53,766 bases of DNA, taken from positions 1 through 53,766 of the forward strand of contig MEUA01000018.1 in NCBI GenBank assembly GCA_001771505.1. Direction: 5' to 3'. The translations under genes and the position numbers were made by a program. Every line of letters begins with the position of its first letter. Positions within the stretch are counted from its first letter, which is position 1. Under the pieces are notes generated by a model, which saw only the letters and a program-made list of their open reading frames with translations, made no database searches and had not been told where the DNA came from. This DNA comes from a candidate division WOR-1 bacterium RIFOXYB2_FULL_36_35 (GTDB lineage: Bacteria; Margulisbacteria; WOR-1; XYC2-FULL-46-14; XYC2-FULL-37-10). Positions 1 through 10,195 of the stretch are shown one piece after another.

Positions 1-2
1 AA

Positions 3-158
3 GATTGGGTGAGGGCAGAGAAATCCAGGATGGAAAATTCACAAAGTCATTATTTTATGTATCACAAAACTTTTCTTGCACAGCGTTTTTTTGGCTTAAT
101 GACAATAATTATTGAAAAATGCTTTTTTCTAGGAGAAAGTCAGGAGAACAAAAAATAA
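3..158 (+). CDS. C-terminal end of an unidentified protein (partial)
   Basis: An open frame of 51 codons enters from the left edge and stops at TAA 156-158. The visible tail is rich in aromatic and basic residues (SHYFMYHKTFLAQRFF) and looks like real protein, not noise. Such tails occur at the C-terminus of some GT2 glycosyltransferases, which would fit a polysaccharide locus, but that is only an impression. A hairpin overlaps the end of the frame. There is too little to assign a function. Confidence 0.45.
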   Translation, partial: DWVRAEKSRMENSQSHYFMYHKTFLAQRFFGLMTIIIEKCFFLGESQENKK

Positions 159-176
159 CTCTAATTACCTGACTTT
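136..176 (+). terminator. possible intrinsic terminator hairpin
   Basis: The nine-base arms AAAGTCAGG (136-144) and CCTGACTTT (168-176) are exact inverted complements around a 23-base loop. The second arm runs into TTTTGTTTT. The hairpin overlaps the stop codon of the upstream partial gene and lies before the promoter of the Wzz-like gene. The loop is long for a classical terminator. Confidence 0.4.
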
Positions 177-224
177 TGTTTTGCAAACTTTCTTGAAACT
201 CTTCCTAATTTGATCCTAAGGTTG

Positions 225-230
225 TATAAT
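225..230 (+). promoter_or_regulatory. -10 element before the chain-length gene
   Basis: There is a perfect TATAAT at 225-230. At normal spacing only a weak -35 (TTCCTA, 202-207) is visible. The ATG at 245 is 14 bases after the -10, so the predicted leader is about 8 bases with no Shine-Dalgarno sequence. Confidence 0.5.
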
Positions 231-244
231 ATAACAATATAGCT

Positions 245-985
245 ATGGTTAAAGAGGAACTTTTTGCTGAAGGCGAAATAAGTCTGTCAGACATAATCAG
301 AATTTTAAATAAATATAAGTTTTTTATATTGTTGGTTTTTGTTGTCGCAGTTACATTTATTCATTTTTCCGCTGTTCGGCAGCCTAAAATGTATAAAGCG
401 ACTGCAACTATATTAACTTTAGGTTCAAAAGAGACTTCTACAGGAGGGTTTTCCAATCTTTTCAGTGGAACTCCTTTTGGTTTTGGTGGAGGACAGGGGA
501 CGGCGTTGAAATCACTTTTAACTAGCAGGGTTTTAGCTGAATCTGTTGCAAAAGAACTTGATTTACTAAAAGCTCTTAAGAAGGGTCAATGGGATGATAA
601 AAAACATGGTTGGGTTGGAGGGGTTACTCCTTCGTTGGAATCAGTTGCCTTAGATTTGATTGGTATGCTGAATATTTCGCAAGATGGAGTTGTTTTAAAT
701 ATCACTGTGACTGGGAATGATCCTATTTTAGTTACAAAAATTGCCAATGCTTATGTAGATAAATTGGGTGATTTTTTAGCTCAAAGGTCTCTAGATATAT
801 CTTTTCAAAAACTTGATTCTGCCCTTTCTCCAAACGGTCCTTTTAATTCTGATGTAAAAAAGAGTGTAATGACAGCAGGAATTATATCTTTTTTTGGGGC
901 TGTTTTCCTTTCTTTTATAATAGAATATTTGGTTGAATTTAAAACTAATATTAAAAATAACAATAGAAAAGAGGTTTTTAAATGA
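245..985 (+). CDS. Wzz-like polysaccharide chain-length determinant (PCP)
   Basis: This inner-membrane polysaccharide co-polymerase would set glycan chain length and work with the export protein encoded next. The 246 residues show the Wzz layout: a short cytoplasmic N-end with a conserved-looking LSDIIRILNKYKFFI lead-in, a first membrane helix at about 28-46, a periplasmic domain with the usual YKATATIL motif, and a second helix at about 209-228. It is short for the family because the long coiled-coil part is reduced. It lacks the C-terminal tyrosine-kinase domain of BY-kinases. The gene overlaps the following ORF by 4 bases (ATGA), so the two are coupled. It has no Shine-Dalgarno and lies just after a TATAAT box. 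Confidence 0.8.
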   Translation: MVKEELFAEGEISLSDIIRILNKYKFFILLVFVVAVTFIHFSAVRQPKMYKATATILTLGSKETSTGGFSNLFSGTPFGFGGGQGTALKSLLTSRVLAESVAKELDLLKALKKGQWDDKKHGWVGGVTPSLESVALDLIGMLNISQDGVVLNITVTGNDPILVTKIANAYVDKLGDFLAQRSLDISFQKLDSALSPNGPFNSDVKKSVMTAGIISFFGAVFLSFIIEYLVEFKTNIKNNNRKEVFK

Positions 986-3585
986 TAGGAAAATATATTA
1001 AAAAGATATCGTTTTTTCTGCTGATTTGTTTTGTTTCAAGCTTATTGCCAGAGCCTGCTTTAGCGGCAAGCATTGATGATGTTTTTAATAAATTAACTCC
1101 TCAACAAAAAAATCAGGCGGAATCTTTAATTCAAGAAAAAGGGAATCAAGATCAAATAAAAAATTTGCTGGAAAAAGATAATTCTTTGGAAAATGAGGAT
1201 AAAAATAAGGAGCAAGACAAAGATAAAGATAAAGAAGTACTTATAACTAAATCGATAACAGATGAAATTAAGGCTTTAATTGATAATTTATCTCCCATTG
1301 AAAAGAGTTTTAACGATGAAGAGATAAGAAAAATAAAAGAACAGCAAAGAAATAAGAAGAATTATAATGAGGCGGAACCGACAGAAGAAGTTTTTGATAA
1401 ATCTTATGTTGAACAAAAACTTTTAAGGCAATATGGTTATGAAGTTTTCAAAAAAGCGGTAGACGATAAGTTTTCTTTAGTCCCTAGTATTCCGATAGGG
1501 CCTGATTATCGCATAAATCCTGGTGATAAATTGTTGGTAACCATTTGGGGAAATGTAAATGACTCTTTTTCTCTCTTGGTTGATGAGAGAGGATCTGTAA
1601 CTATTCCAAAGGTTGGAGTTGTTACTGTTGTTGGATTAACGATATTGGAAGCCCGAGATCTGTTGTATCAGAGATTAGCTAAAATTTTTGTTGCTGATTT
1701 TAATATTGATTTGACAATAAAAGAGATAGGATCGATTAAAGTATATATGGTAGGAGAATTTAAAAATCCGGGAGCCTATACAATTTTAGCTAATACTTCG
1801 CTATACGATGCTGTTTTTATTGGTGGTGGCCCGACAAAAAATGGAACTTTAAGGAAAATCGAGCTAATTCGTAATGGCATGAAAATTGTTACTGTTGATT
1901 TTTATGATTTTATCCTTAAAGGGAAAAATCAAAATGACATTTTATTAGAGAGCGGTGATGTGATTAAAATTTCTCCCATACAAAAGGTTGTTGCTGTAAG
2001 TGGAAATATTAATCGTTCTGCTATATATGAATTAAAAAATAAAACGGAATTAAGTGATCTTATAAGTTTAGCAGGAGGAGTCACCCCCACTTCTTATCTG
2101 CAAAGAATACAGATTGGGAGAAAGGTTAATAATGTTAAAGAGACGGTTGTTGACATTAATTATGCTGATTATTTGAAAACTAAAAATTATAAACCTATTT
2201 ATGTGGATAGCTTGGATTATGTTTCTATTTTCTCAATTGAGCCTGAGATTAGAAATGTGGTTTATCTTAAGGGGAATGTTAAAAGACCTGGACGTTATGA
2301 ACTTTCAAATGGCATGAATCTTATGGATTTGTTTATAAAAGCGGACGGGCTTGCTCCTTATACTTATATGGAACGCGCCCAAATTTATCGTGCCGCGCCG
2401 CCAAAAAGGGAACCGGAAATTTTGGTTGTAAATTTAAACAAGATGAAGGCTGGTGACCCTCAGAATAATCCATTACTTAAAGAGTTTGATCAGATCCGTG
2501 TTTATGCTGATTCTGAAATTAAAGGAGAGCCAAAGGTTTATATAAGCGGAGAAATTAATGATGAAGCTGTAAATGAGGGAACTGGGGCATTTCCTCTTGT
2601 AAAAAATATGAGGATTAGTGACTTAATCTTTTTGGCTGGCGGAGTAAAAAGTAGCGCATTTTTAAATAAAGCTGAACTTGTTAGAACCGATGAAAAAAAT
2701 ATTTCTAAGTCTTACGAAATTAATCTTTCGAAGATATTAAAAGAAAAAGATAAGAAAGAAGATTTCTTGTTGCAAGAAAATGATTATCTTTTTATAAGAA
2801 AAATTCCGGATTACGGATTTAATGAAAAGGTAACAATCAAAGGAAATGTTTTATATCCTGGGAAATATGTTATTTCTCGAGGAGAACGCCTAAGCGTTTT
2901 AATTGAAAGGGCGGGAGGGCTCACGGAAAAAGCTTTTTTAGCGGGGGCAGTATTTATTCGTGAATCTGTTAAACTACAGCAGACGGAAAAGGCTGCTAAA
3001 ATGATTAAAGAGCTAGAGATCAGAAAAGGTTGGGAATTTGCGCAAATTCCTGTAGGATTGCCTAAGGAAGAGAGAGATTTTAGACATCAACAGGTTGAAG
3101 GGGCTTATGAATTTTCGTTGAAAAAGATATCTATGGAAGCCTCCGGAAGAATTATTTTAAATTTGTCTGATTTAAAAAGCGGCGCTAATAATGATATTAT
3201 TCTTCAAGATGGCGACTATCTGGAAATCCCTGAGAAGATTTATTCTGTTGATGTGATGGGAGAGGTATACTTTCCTGGCTCCATCTTGTATGAGAATGGA
3301 AAATCTGTCGATTATTATATAGATGCGTGTGGAGGAAGGACCGATTTTGCAGATAGAGGTCGGATTTTGGTTCTTAAAGCCAATGGTAAAATTGAAAACA
3401 GTTATTCTGTTGGGATGGGAGATACCGTTTTTATTCCTGCAAAAACAATTGAATTAGTACGTTACCAGGATCCATTTGACTGGAATAAGTTCTGGGAATC
3501 TGCTGCGAATGCAACAAATTCTTTTGCTCAGGCAGCTACTGCCTTGGTAACTGTATATTTATTGTACAAAGAGGTCAATAAATAG
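982..3585 (+). CDS. Wza-like outer-membrane polysaccharide export protein with six SLBB domains
   Basis: This is a periplasmic/outer-membrane polysaccharide export (OPX) protein of 867 residues. A signal peptide ends near ALA-A at about residue 29, and no lipobox Cys is visible. A highly charged, probably coiled segment at about 35-140 follows. The poly-export domain is marked by YRINPGDKLLVTIWG near 174-188. Six SLBB-type repeats then follow, recognisable by VxGxVxxPGxY and AGG motifs (KVYMVGEFKNPGAY, VVYLKGNVKRPGRY, KVTIKGNVLYPGKY and others). The hydrophobic C-terminal helix (SFAQAATALVTVYLLY) recalls the Wza membrane-spanning helix. At more than twice the length of Wza, it belongs with the large multi-SLBB forms. 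It overlaps the Wzz-like gene, as expected for a PCP-OPX pair. Confidence 0.88.
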   Translation: MIGKYIKKISFFLLICFVSSLLPEPALAASIDDVFNKLTPQQKNQAESLIQEKGNQDQIKNLLEKDNSLENEDKNKEQDKDKDKEVLITKSITDEIKALIDNLSPIEKSFNDEEIRKIKEQQRNKKNYNEAEPTEEVFDKSYVEQKLLRQYGYEVFKKAVDDKFSLVPSIPIGPDYRINPGDKLLVTIWGNVNDSFSLLVDERGSVTIPKVGVVTVVGLTILEARDLLYQRLAKIFVADFNIDLTIKEIGSIKVYMVGEFKNPGAYTILANTSLYDAVFIGGGPTKNGTLRKIELIRNGMKIVTVDFYDFILKGKNQNDILLESGDVIKISPIQKVVAVSGNINRSAIYELKNKTELSDLISLAGGVTPTSYLQRIQIGRKVNNVKETVVDINYADYLKTKNYKPIYVDSLDYVSIFSIEPEIRNVVYLKGNVKRPGRYELSNGMNLMDLFIKADGLAPYTYMERAQIYRAAPPKREPEILVVNLNKMKAGDPQNNPLLKEFDQIRVYADSEIKGEPKVYISGEINDEAVNEGTGAFPLVKNMRISDLIFLAGGVKSSAFLNKAELVRTDEKNISKSYEINLSKILKEKDKKEDFLLQENDYLFIRKIPDYGFNEKVTIKGNVLYPGKYVISRGERLSVLIERAGGLTEKAFLAGAVFIRESVKLQQTEKAAKMIKELEIRKGWEFAQIPVGLPKEERDFRHQQVEGAYEFSLKKISMEASGRIILNLSDLKSGANNDIILQDGDYLEIPEKIYSVDVMGEVYFPGSILYENGKSVDYYIDACGGRTDFADRGRILVLKANGKIENSYSVGMGDTVFIPAKTIELVRYQDPFDWNKFWESAANATNSFAQAATALVTVYLLYKEVNK

Positions 3586-3608
3586 CTTTTGACAACTTTT
3601 GACTGCTA

Positions 3609-3636
3609 TTGAATAAATTTTATATTTTGATATACT
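3609..3636 (+). promoter_or_regulatory. sigma70-type promoter with extended -10 before the HTH gene
   Basis: TTGAAT (3609-3614) and TATACT (3631-3636) are separated by 16 bases, and a TG at 3628-3629 makes an extended -10. The start codon at 3650 is only 13 bases beyond the -10, predicting a transcript with a very short leader. It separates the export genes from the sugar-synthesis genes. Confidence 0.55.
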
Positions 3637-3649
3637 TAAAGGCAAGTAT

Positions 3650-3871
3650 ATGCAACTTAATGAATCTGAAGTTTATACCTCTGAAGAAGCGCAAAAACTC
3701 CTTAAAATAAGTGATTCAACTTTTCGTCGTCTTGTTAAAAAAGGTGTTCTTCGTGCGGCTAAAATTGGTGGGCAATACAGGGTTTTAGGCAGGGAAATTT
3801 TACTTCTTCTCAGCCCGAGTCTGCCTAAAAAAGTAAAGAGTGTTTATAAAAAAGTTATAGAAAGCTTATAA
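3650..3871 (+). CDS. small MerR/excisionase-type helix-turn-helix DNA-binding protein
   Basis: The 73-residue protein is almost entirely one winged-helix unit of the HTH_17/excisionase type. YTSEEAQKLLKISDSTFRRLVKKG is the helix-turn-helix and the following GGQYRVLGREILLLL forms the wing and last helix. Such proteins bind DNA as regulators or recombination directionality factors. No integrase or phage gene is nearby, so a local regulator of the polysaccharide locus is the likelier role, as an inference. It has its own promoter and lies 24 bases before gmd, so it may be co-transcribed with the nucleotide-sugar genes. Confidence 0.75.
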   Translation: MQLNESEVYTSEEAQKLLKISDSTFRRLVKKGVLRAAKIGGQYRVLGREILLLLSPSLPKKVKSVYKKVIESL

Positions 3872-3895
3872 ATAAGTATTTAAGAAGGAGTTTCT

Positions 3896-4951
3896 ATGCC
3901 TAAAAGAGCCTTTATAACCGGTATTACAGGTCAAGATGGAAGTTATTTGGCAGAATTTCTATTGTCAAAAGGATATGATGTCCATGGATTAATCAGACGG
4001 GCCAGTACTTTTAATACCCATAGAATCGATCATATTTATATTGATCCTCATTTGCCAAAAGCTAAATTTTTTTTGCATTATGGAGACCTTTCTGATTCAA
4101 GTCAATTAGTTAATCTGATTTATAATATTAAGCCTGATGAAGTTTATAATTTAGGAGCGCAAAGTCATGTTAGAGTTAGTTTTGATACTCCTGAGTATAC
4201 AGGTGATATAGCAGGGTTAGGGACTACAAGGTTACTGGAAGCTATAAAGAGCAGTGGAATAAAGACCAAATTATATCAGGCGTCGAGTTCTGAAATGTTT
4301 GGAGCCTCTCCCCCTCCCCAAAATGAAAAAACTCCATTTTATCCACGTAGTCCTTATGCTGTGGCAAAAGTTTATTCTTATTGGATGGTAGTTAATTATA
4401 GAGAAGGCTACGATATGTTTGCCTGTAATGGGATATTATTTAATCATGAAAGCCCTCGTCGAGGGGAGACTTTTGTTTCAAGAAAAATAACTCGTGCAGT
4501 TGCAAATATTGTAGCAGGGAAACAAAAAAAATTATATCTTGGAAATCTGAAAGCTAAAAGAGATTGGGGATATGCTCCTGAATACGTAGTTTGCCAGTGG
4601 CTTATATTGCAACAGGATAAGCCCGATGATTATGTTATAGGCACAGGAGAGAGTGTTACTGTTGAAGATTTTGTCAAAGAGGCTTTTTCTTATGTTAATT
4701 TGGATTGGAAGGAATATGTGGAGATTGATCCAAAATATTTTAGGCCGACAGAGGTTGATTTCCTTTGCGCGGATATTTCAAAGGCAAAAAATATTCTTAA
4801 ATGGGAACCGAAAGTAAAAGTTCATGAACTTGTAAAAATTATGGTTGATGCGGATATGGAACAGATAGGTTTAACGCCTATTGGTGATGGCGCAAAAATC
4901 TTGGAATCAAAAGGCATTACTTGGACAAAAAACAGGATAACAAGCGGGTAA
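3896..4951 (+). CDS. gmd: GDP-mannose 4,6-dehydratase
   Basis: This cytoplasmic enzyme converts GDP-D-mannose to GDP-4-keto-6-deoxymannose, the first step to GDP-L-fucose. The 351 residues match the family length. An NADP-binding [11 protein letters not shown] lies at 8-18, and a catalytic set of Ser132, Glu133, Tyr154 and Lys158 sits in SSEMFG and SPYAVAK. The characteristic [16 protein letters not shown] segment is present. A strong Shine-Dalgarno AAGGAG precedes the ATG by 8 bases. The next gene, fcl, starts 3 bases after the stop and completes the pathway. A fucosyltransferase further downstream would use the product. Confidence 0.96.
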   Translation: MPKRAFITGITGQDGSYLAEFLLSKGYDVHGLIRRASTFNTHRIDHIYIDPHLPKAKFFLHYGDLSDSSQLVNLIYNIKPDEVYNLGAQSHVRVSFDTPEYTGDIAGLGTTRLLEAIKSSGIKTKLYQASSSEMFGASPPPQNEKTPFYPRSPYAVAKVYSYWMVVNYREGYDMFACNGILFNHESPRRGETFVSRKITRAVANIVAGKQKKLYLGNLKAKRDWGYAPEYVVCQWLILQQDKPDDYVIGTGESVTVEDFVKEAFSYVNLDWKEYVEIDPKYFRPTEVDFLCADISKAKNILKWEPKVKVHELVKIMVDADMEQIGLTPIGDGAKILESKGITWTKNRITSG

Positions 4952-7226
<2,275 letters not shown>

Positions 7227-7260
7227 TCCTTGAATCCTTTTTAAAAGGAGGTTGTTTCTA

Positions 7261-8046
7261 ATGAAAGTTGTTATTTTATGCGGTGGTCAGGGGATGAGGC
7301 TTAGAGAAGAGACCGAATATAGACCAAAGCCTCTTATTCCTGTTGGAGGTATGCCGATTTTATGGCATATAATGAAAATTTATTCATATTATGGTCATAA
7401 AGATTTTATTCTTTGTTTAGGCTATAAAGGTGACATGATAAAAGATTATTTTCTCAATTTTGAAGAGTTGATGAATGATTTTACTTTGAATTTAAGATCG
7501 AAAAAAGAGAGAATTATTCATCATAATAATTCAGCCCTTGAAGATTGGAATATAACGTTTGTAAATACGGGGCCTAAAGCGCAGACCGGAAGCCGTGTTG
7601 CCCAGATTAAACAATTTCTTGAGGATGAGGAAGAATTTTTGCTAACTTATGGAGATGGCTTAGCACAGATAAATATTGATACATTATTAGCCTTTCATAG
7701 AAAACATGGGAAGATAGGGACAATAACCGGTGTAAGCCCGCCATCAAGATTTGGTGAGATATCGTCGGACAATGATAAAATTGTTGGGTTTAATGAAAAG
7801 CCAAAAGTTTCAAATCGCCATATTAACGGCGGTTTTTTTGTTTTTAAAAAAGAGCTTTTTAATTATTTATCTTCTGATTGCAACTGTATCTTAGAAGACA
7901 AGCCTTTGGAAGAATTGGCAAAAAATAAAGAGCTTATGATGTTTTCTCATGAGGGATTTTGGCAATGTATGGATACTTACAGAGATCTTGTATTGCTAAA
8001 TGATATGTGGAACTGCAACGAGGCTTTATGGAAGGTTTGGGATTAA
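7261..8046 (+). CDS. rfbF: glucose-1-phosphate cytidylyltransferase
   Basis: This enzyme joins glucose-1-phosphate and CTP to make CDP-glucose, the entry to CDP-dideoxy sugars. The N-terminal nucleotidyltransferase signature VVILCGGQGMRLREET and the following RPKPLIPVGGMPILWH are diagnostic. LTYGDGLAQINI carries the metal-binding Asp, and the C-terminal MDTYRD matches the family. I chose ATG 7261 because AGGAGG at 7246-7251 sits 9 bases upstream; an in-frame TTG at 7252 directly abuts the Shine-Dalgarno. The protein is then 261 residues, near the family norm. It follows rfbH by 34 bases. Confidence 0.94.
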   Translation: MKVVILCGGQGMRLREETEYRPKPLIPVGGMPILWHIMKIYSYYGHKDFILCLGYKGDMIKDYFLNFEELMNDFTLNLRSKKERIIHHNNSALEDWNITFVNTGPKAQTGSRVAQIKQFLEDEEEFLLTYGDGLAQINIDTLLAFHRKHGKIGTITGVSPPSRFGEISSDNDKIVGFNEKPKVSNRHINGGFFVFKKELFNYLSSDCNCILEDKPLEELAKNKELMMFSHEGFWQCMDTYRDLVLLNDMWNCNEALWKVWD

Positions 8047-8049
8047 TTA

Positions 8050-8091
8050 TTAACCCCGATTATCATAATCGGGGTTAATAATCGGGGTTAA
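8050..8091. repeat. short CCCCGATTAT palindromic element
   Basis: TTAACCCCGATTAT (8050-8063), a single C, and ATAATCGGGGTTAA (8065-8078) form a perfect 29-base palindrome. A further half-site, AATAATCGGGGTTAA (8077-8091), follows. The same palindrome-plus-half-site layout occurs at 51134-51188. It begins 4 bases after the rfbF stop and could fold into a strong hairpin in the transcript. Confidence 0.9.
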
Positions 8092-8114
8092 CTTTGTTTT
8101 TTGGAGGTTTTTTA

Positions 8115-9623
8115 ATGAAAAATAATTTGTTTGATAAATTGTTTATTTTTGAAATGGCTAATAATCATATGGGAGATGTTGAGCATGGTTTGAAGATAAT
8201 AAAAGAGATAAAAAATGTAACCCAAGATTTTGATTTTCAGTTTGCGTTCAAGTTCCAATATCGCAATCTTGATTCTTTTATTCATCCTGATTACAAAGAG
8301 AGGAAAGATATTAAATATGTTAAACGATTTAGTGAAACAAGACTTAGTGAGTCTGATTTTTTACGCTTAAAAGAAGCTGTTGTGAACGCCGGCTTTATTA
8401 CAATTTGTACCCCATTTGATGAAGCATCTGTTGATTTGATTAAGAAGCATGGTTATGAAATTGTTAAAATAGCCAGTTGTTCTTTTACCGATTGGCCTCT
8501 CTTGGAAAGGATTGCGGGTACAGATAAGCCTATTATTGCATCAACAGCTGGCGCTTCACTGGAAAACATCGATAAAGTTGTTTCATTCTTCGAACACCGG
8601 AAAAAACAATTTGCCCTAATGCATTGTGTTGCGGCTTATCCCACACCGGACAAAGATATTGAGCTTAACCAGATAGATTTGTTTCAAGCTAGATACCCTG
8701 GAGTTGTTATCGGTTACTCAACCCATGAAGGGCCTCAGAATTTTGATGCTGTTAAAATAGCTATTGCTAAAGGGGCAAAAATTCTTGAGAGACATGTTGC
8801 TCTTTCTACAGATAAGTATCCAATCAATGGATATTCCAGCGCTCCTTCTCAAGTTAAAGAGTGGCTTTCTGCTGCGAAAAAAGCATATGAGATGTGCGGG
8901 GTTTCCGGCAAGAGATTGCAGTTTACTCCTGATGAAATTTCAAGCTTAAGGGCTTTGGGTCGGGGTCTTTTTGCAAAAAGAGAAATTAAAAAGGGGGAAC
9001 AGATTAATTCAGATGACCTGTTTTTTGCTATTCCGACAGTTGAAGATCAAATTACGGCGAATGATTTTTCAAAGTATATCGATTATTCTGTCAAACAGGA
9101 TATACATGTAAATCAGCCTATCCTTTTTTCTTCTGTCAGTCAGATTGATAATCGTGAAAAGATATATAAAATTGTTAAATTGGTAAAAAAGGTTTTGCAG
9201 GATGGACATATCAATGTCCCGGGGATGCTTGATCTTGAAATTTCCCATCATTATGGGGTTGACCGTTTTCATGAGGCGGGATGTACACTTATTAACTTTA
9301 TTAACAGGGAATATTGTAAAAAGCTTATAGTGTTGGTTCCGGGGCAAAGCCATCCCGAGCAGTATCATCAAAAGAAAGAGGAAACTTTCCATGTTTTACA
9401 TGGTGATGTCGATTTTGTCTTAGATGATAAAAAGTTTACCGGTAAACCAGGTGATATTGTTGTTGTGGAGAGAGGGATGAGGCATATTTTCAGCAGTAAG
9501 ACAGGGGCTGTGATTGAAGAGATATCATCTACCCATTATAAAGATGATTCTTTTTATACCGATCCTGATATTGCCAAAAACAAGCAGAGAAAGACGACTA
9601 TTACTTACTGGATGGATGTTTAA
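8115..9623 (+). CDS. NeuB-family synthase fused to SAF and cupin domains
   Basis: The 502-residue protein has three parts. The first 240 or so residues are a NeuB-type TIM barrel, the fold that condenses an N-acylated hexose with phosphoenolpyruvate (TPFDEAS, KIASCSFTDWPLL, HCVAAYPTP, GYSTHEGP, ERHVAL). Next is a SAF/antifreeze-like domain at about 275-345 (ALGRGLFAKREIKKGEQI). The C-terminus is a metal-binding cupin (HPEQYHQKKEETFHVLHGD) of the kind related to sugar-isomerase cupins. The fusion suggests that one polypeptide both prepares and condenses its sugar, but the substrate is unknown. No NeuA or NeuC homologue is seen. Start ATG 8115 has GGAGG 7 bases upstream. Confidence 0.85.
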   Translation: MKNNLFDKLFIFEMANNHMGDVEHGLKIIKEIKNVTQDFDFQFAFKFQYRNLDSFIHPDYKERKDIKYVKRFSETRLSESDFLRLKEAVVNAGFITICTPFDEASVDLIKKHGYEIVKIASCSFTDWPLLERIAGTDKPIIASTAGASLENIDKVVSFFEHRKKQFALMHCVAAYPTPDKDIELNQIDLFQARYPGVVIGYSTHEGPQNFDAVKIAIAKGAKILERHVALSTDKYPINGYSSAPSQVKEWLSAAKKAYEMCGVSGKRLQFTPDEISSLRALGRGLFAKREIKKGEQINSDDLFFAIPTVEDQITANDFSKYIDYSVKQDIHVNQPILFSSVSQIDNREKIYKIVKLVKKVLQDGHINVPGMLDLEISHHYGVDRFHEAGCTLINFINREYCKKLIVLVPGQSHPEQYHQKKEETFHVLHGDVDFVLDDKKFTGKPGDIVVVERGMRHIFSSKTGAVIEEISSTHYKDDSFYTDPDIAKNKQRKTTITYWMDV

Positions 9624-10195
9624 TGAAAACTATTGCTTGGGATGTTGATGACGTATTAAATGATTTAATGCGGGTCTGGTTTGAAAAAAAATGGAAGGTA
9701 GACCATCCGGAATGTAAGCTTAGTTATAAAGATATTAGAGAGAATCCGCCTTATAAGCTTTTGGGCGCTACCTTGGAAGAATATCAAAATTCCTTGGATG
9801 AATTTAGGGGTTCTCATTTATTTGCCGAGATGCTTCCTGTAAAAGAGAGTATGAATTGGTTAAAAGAAAACGGAAGTAATTTTCGGCATATTGCGCTGAC
9901 CGCTGTCCCTCTTGCTTGTGCTTCTGTTTCTGCTGGTTGGGTTTTTAAATATTTCGGAGAATGGATAAGGACATTTCATTTTGTCCCATCTAAAAGAAAA
10001 GATAAGAGACATCTCAGATATGATGATAATAAAGGTGATTTCTTAAAATGGATAAAAAAAGTTGATATAATAGTAGAAGATAATCTTGAAAATATTCGAT
10101 TGGCGAAAGAAGTGGGAGTTAAAACAGTTGTTATTCCAAGACCATGGAATAGCGAGAAGAAATCTATTAAAGAGGTTTTATTTTCAATTTTATGA
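9623..10195 (+). CDS. HAD-superfamily phosphatase-like protein
   Basis: The 190-residue protein opens with the HAD nucleophile motif, here WDVDDVLND (Asp7 and Asp9 by count), and ends with a matching IIVEDNLENI metal-binding motif after a conserved-looking basic segment (SKRKDKRHL). It would hydrolyse a small phosphate ester. Because it sits between the NeuB-cupin fusion and a TPP enzyme, a sugar-phosphate intermediate is the likely substrate, similar to the 9-phosphate phosphatase of nonulosonic acid pathways, by inference. Its ATG overlaps the preceding stop (TAATG) and its stop overlaps the next start. Confidence 0.7.
   Translation: MKTIAWDVDDVLNDLMRVWFEKKWKVDHPECKLSYKDIRENPPYKLLGATLEEYQNSLDEFRGSHLFAEMLPVKESMNWLKENGSNFRHIALTAVPLACASVSAGWVFKYFGEWIRTFHFVPSKRKDKRHLRYDDNKGDFLKWIKKVDIIVEDNLENIRLAKEVGVKTVVIPRPWNSEKKSIKEVLFSIL

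Noticed and set aside
7252-7260. TTG 7252 as the start of rfbF
   Set aside because: It directly touches the Shine-Dalgarno; ATG 7261 has ideal spacing and matches the family's N-terminus.
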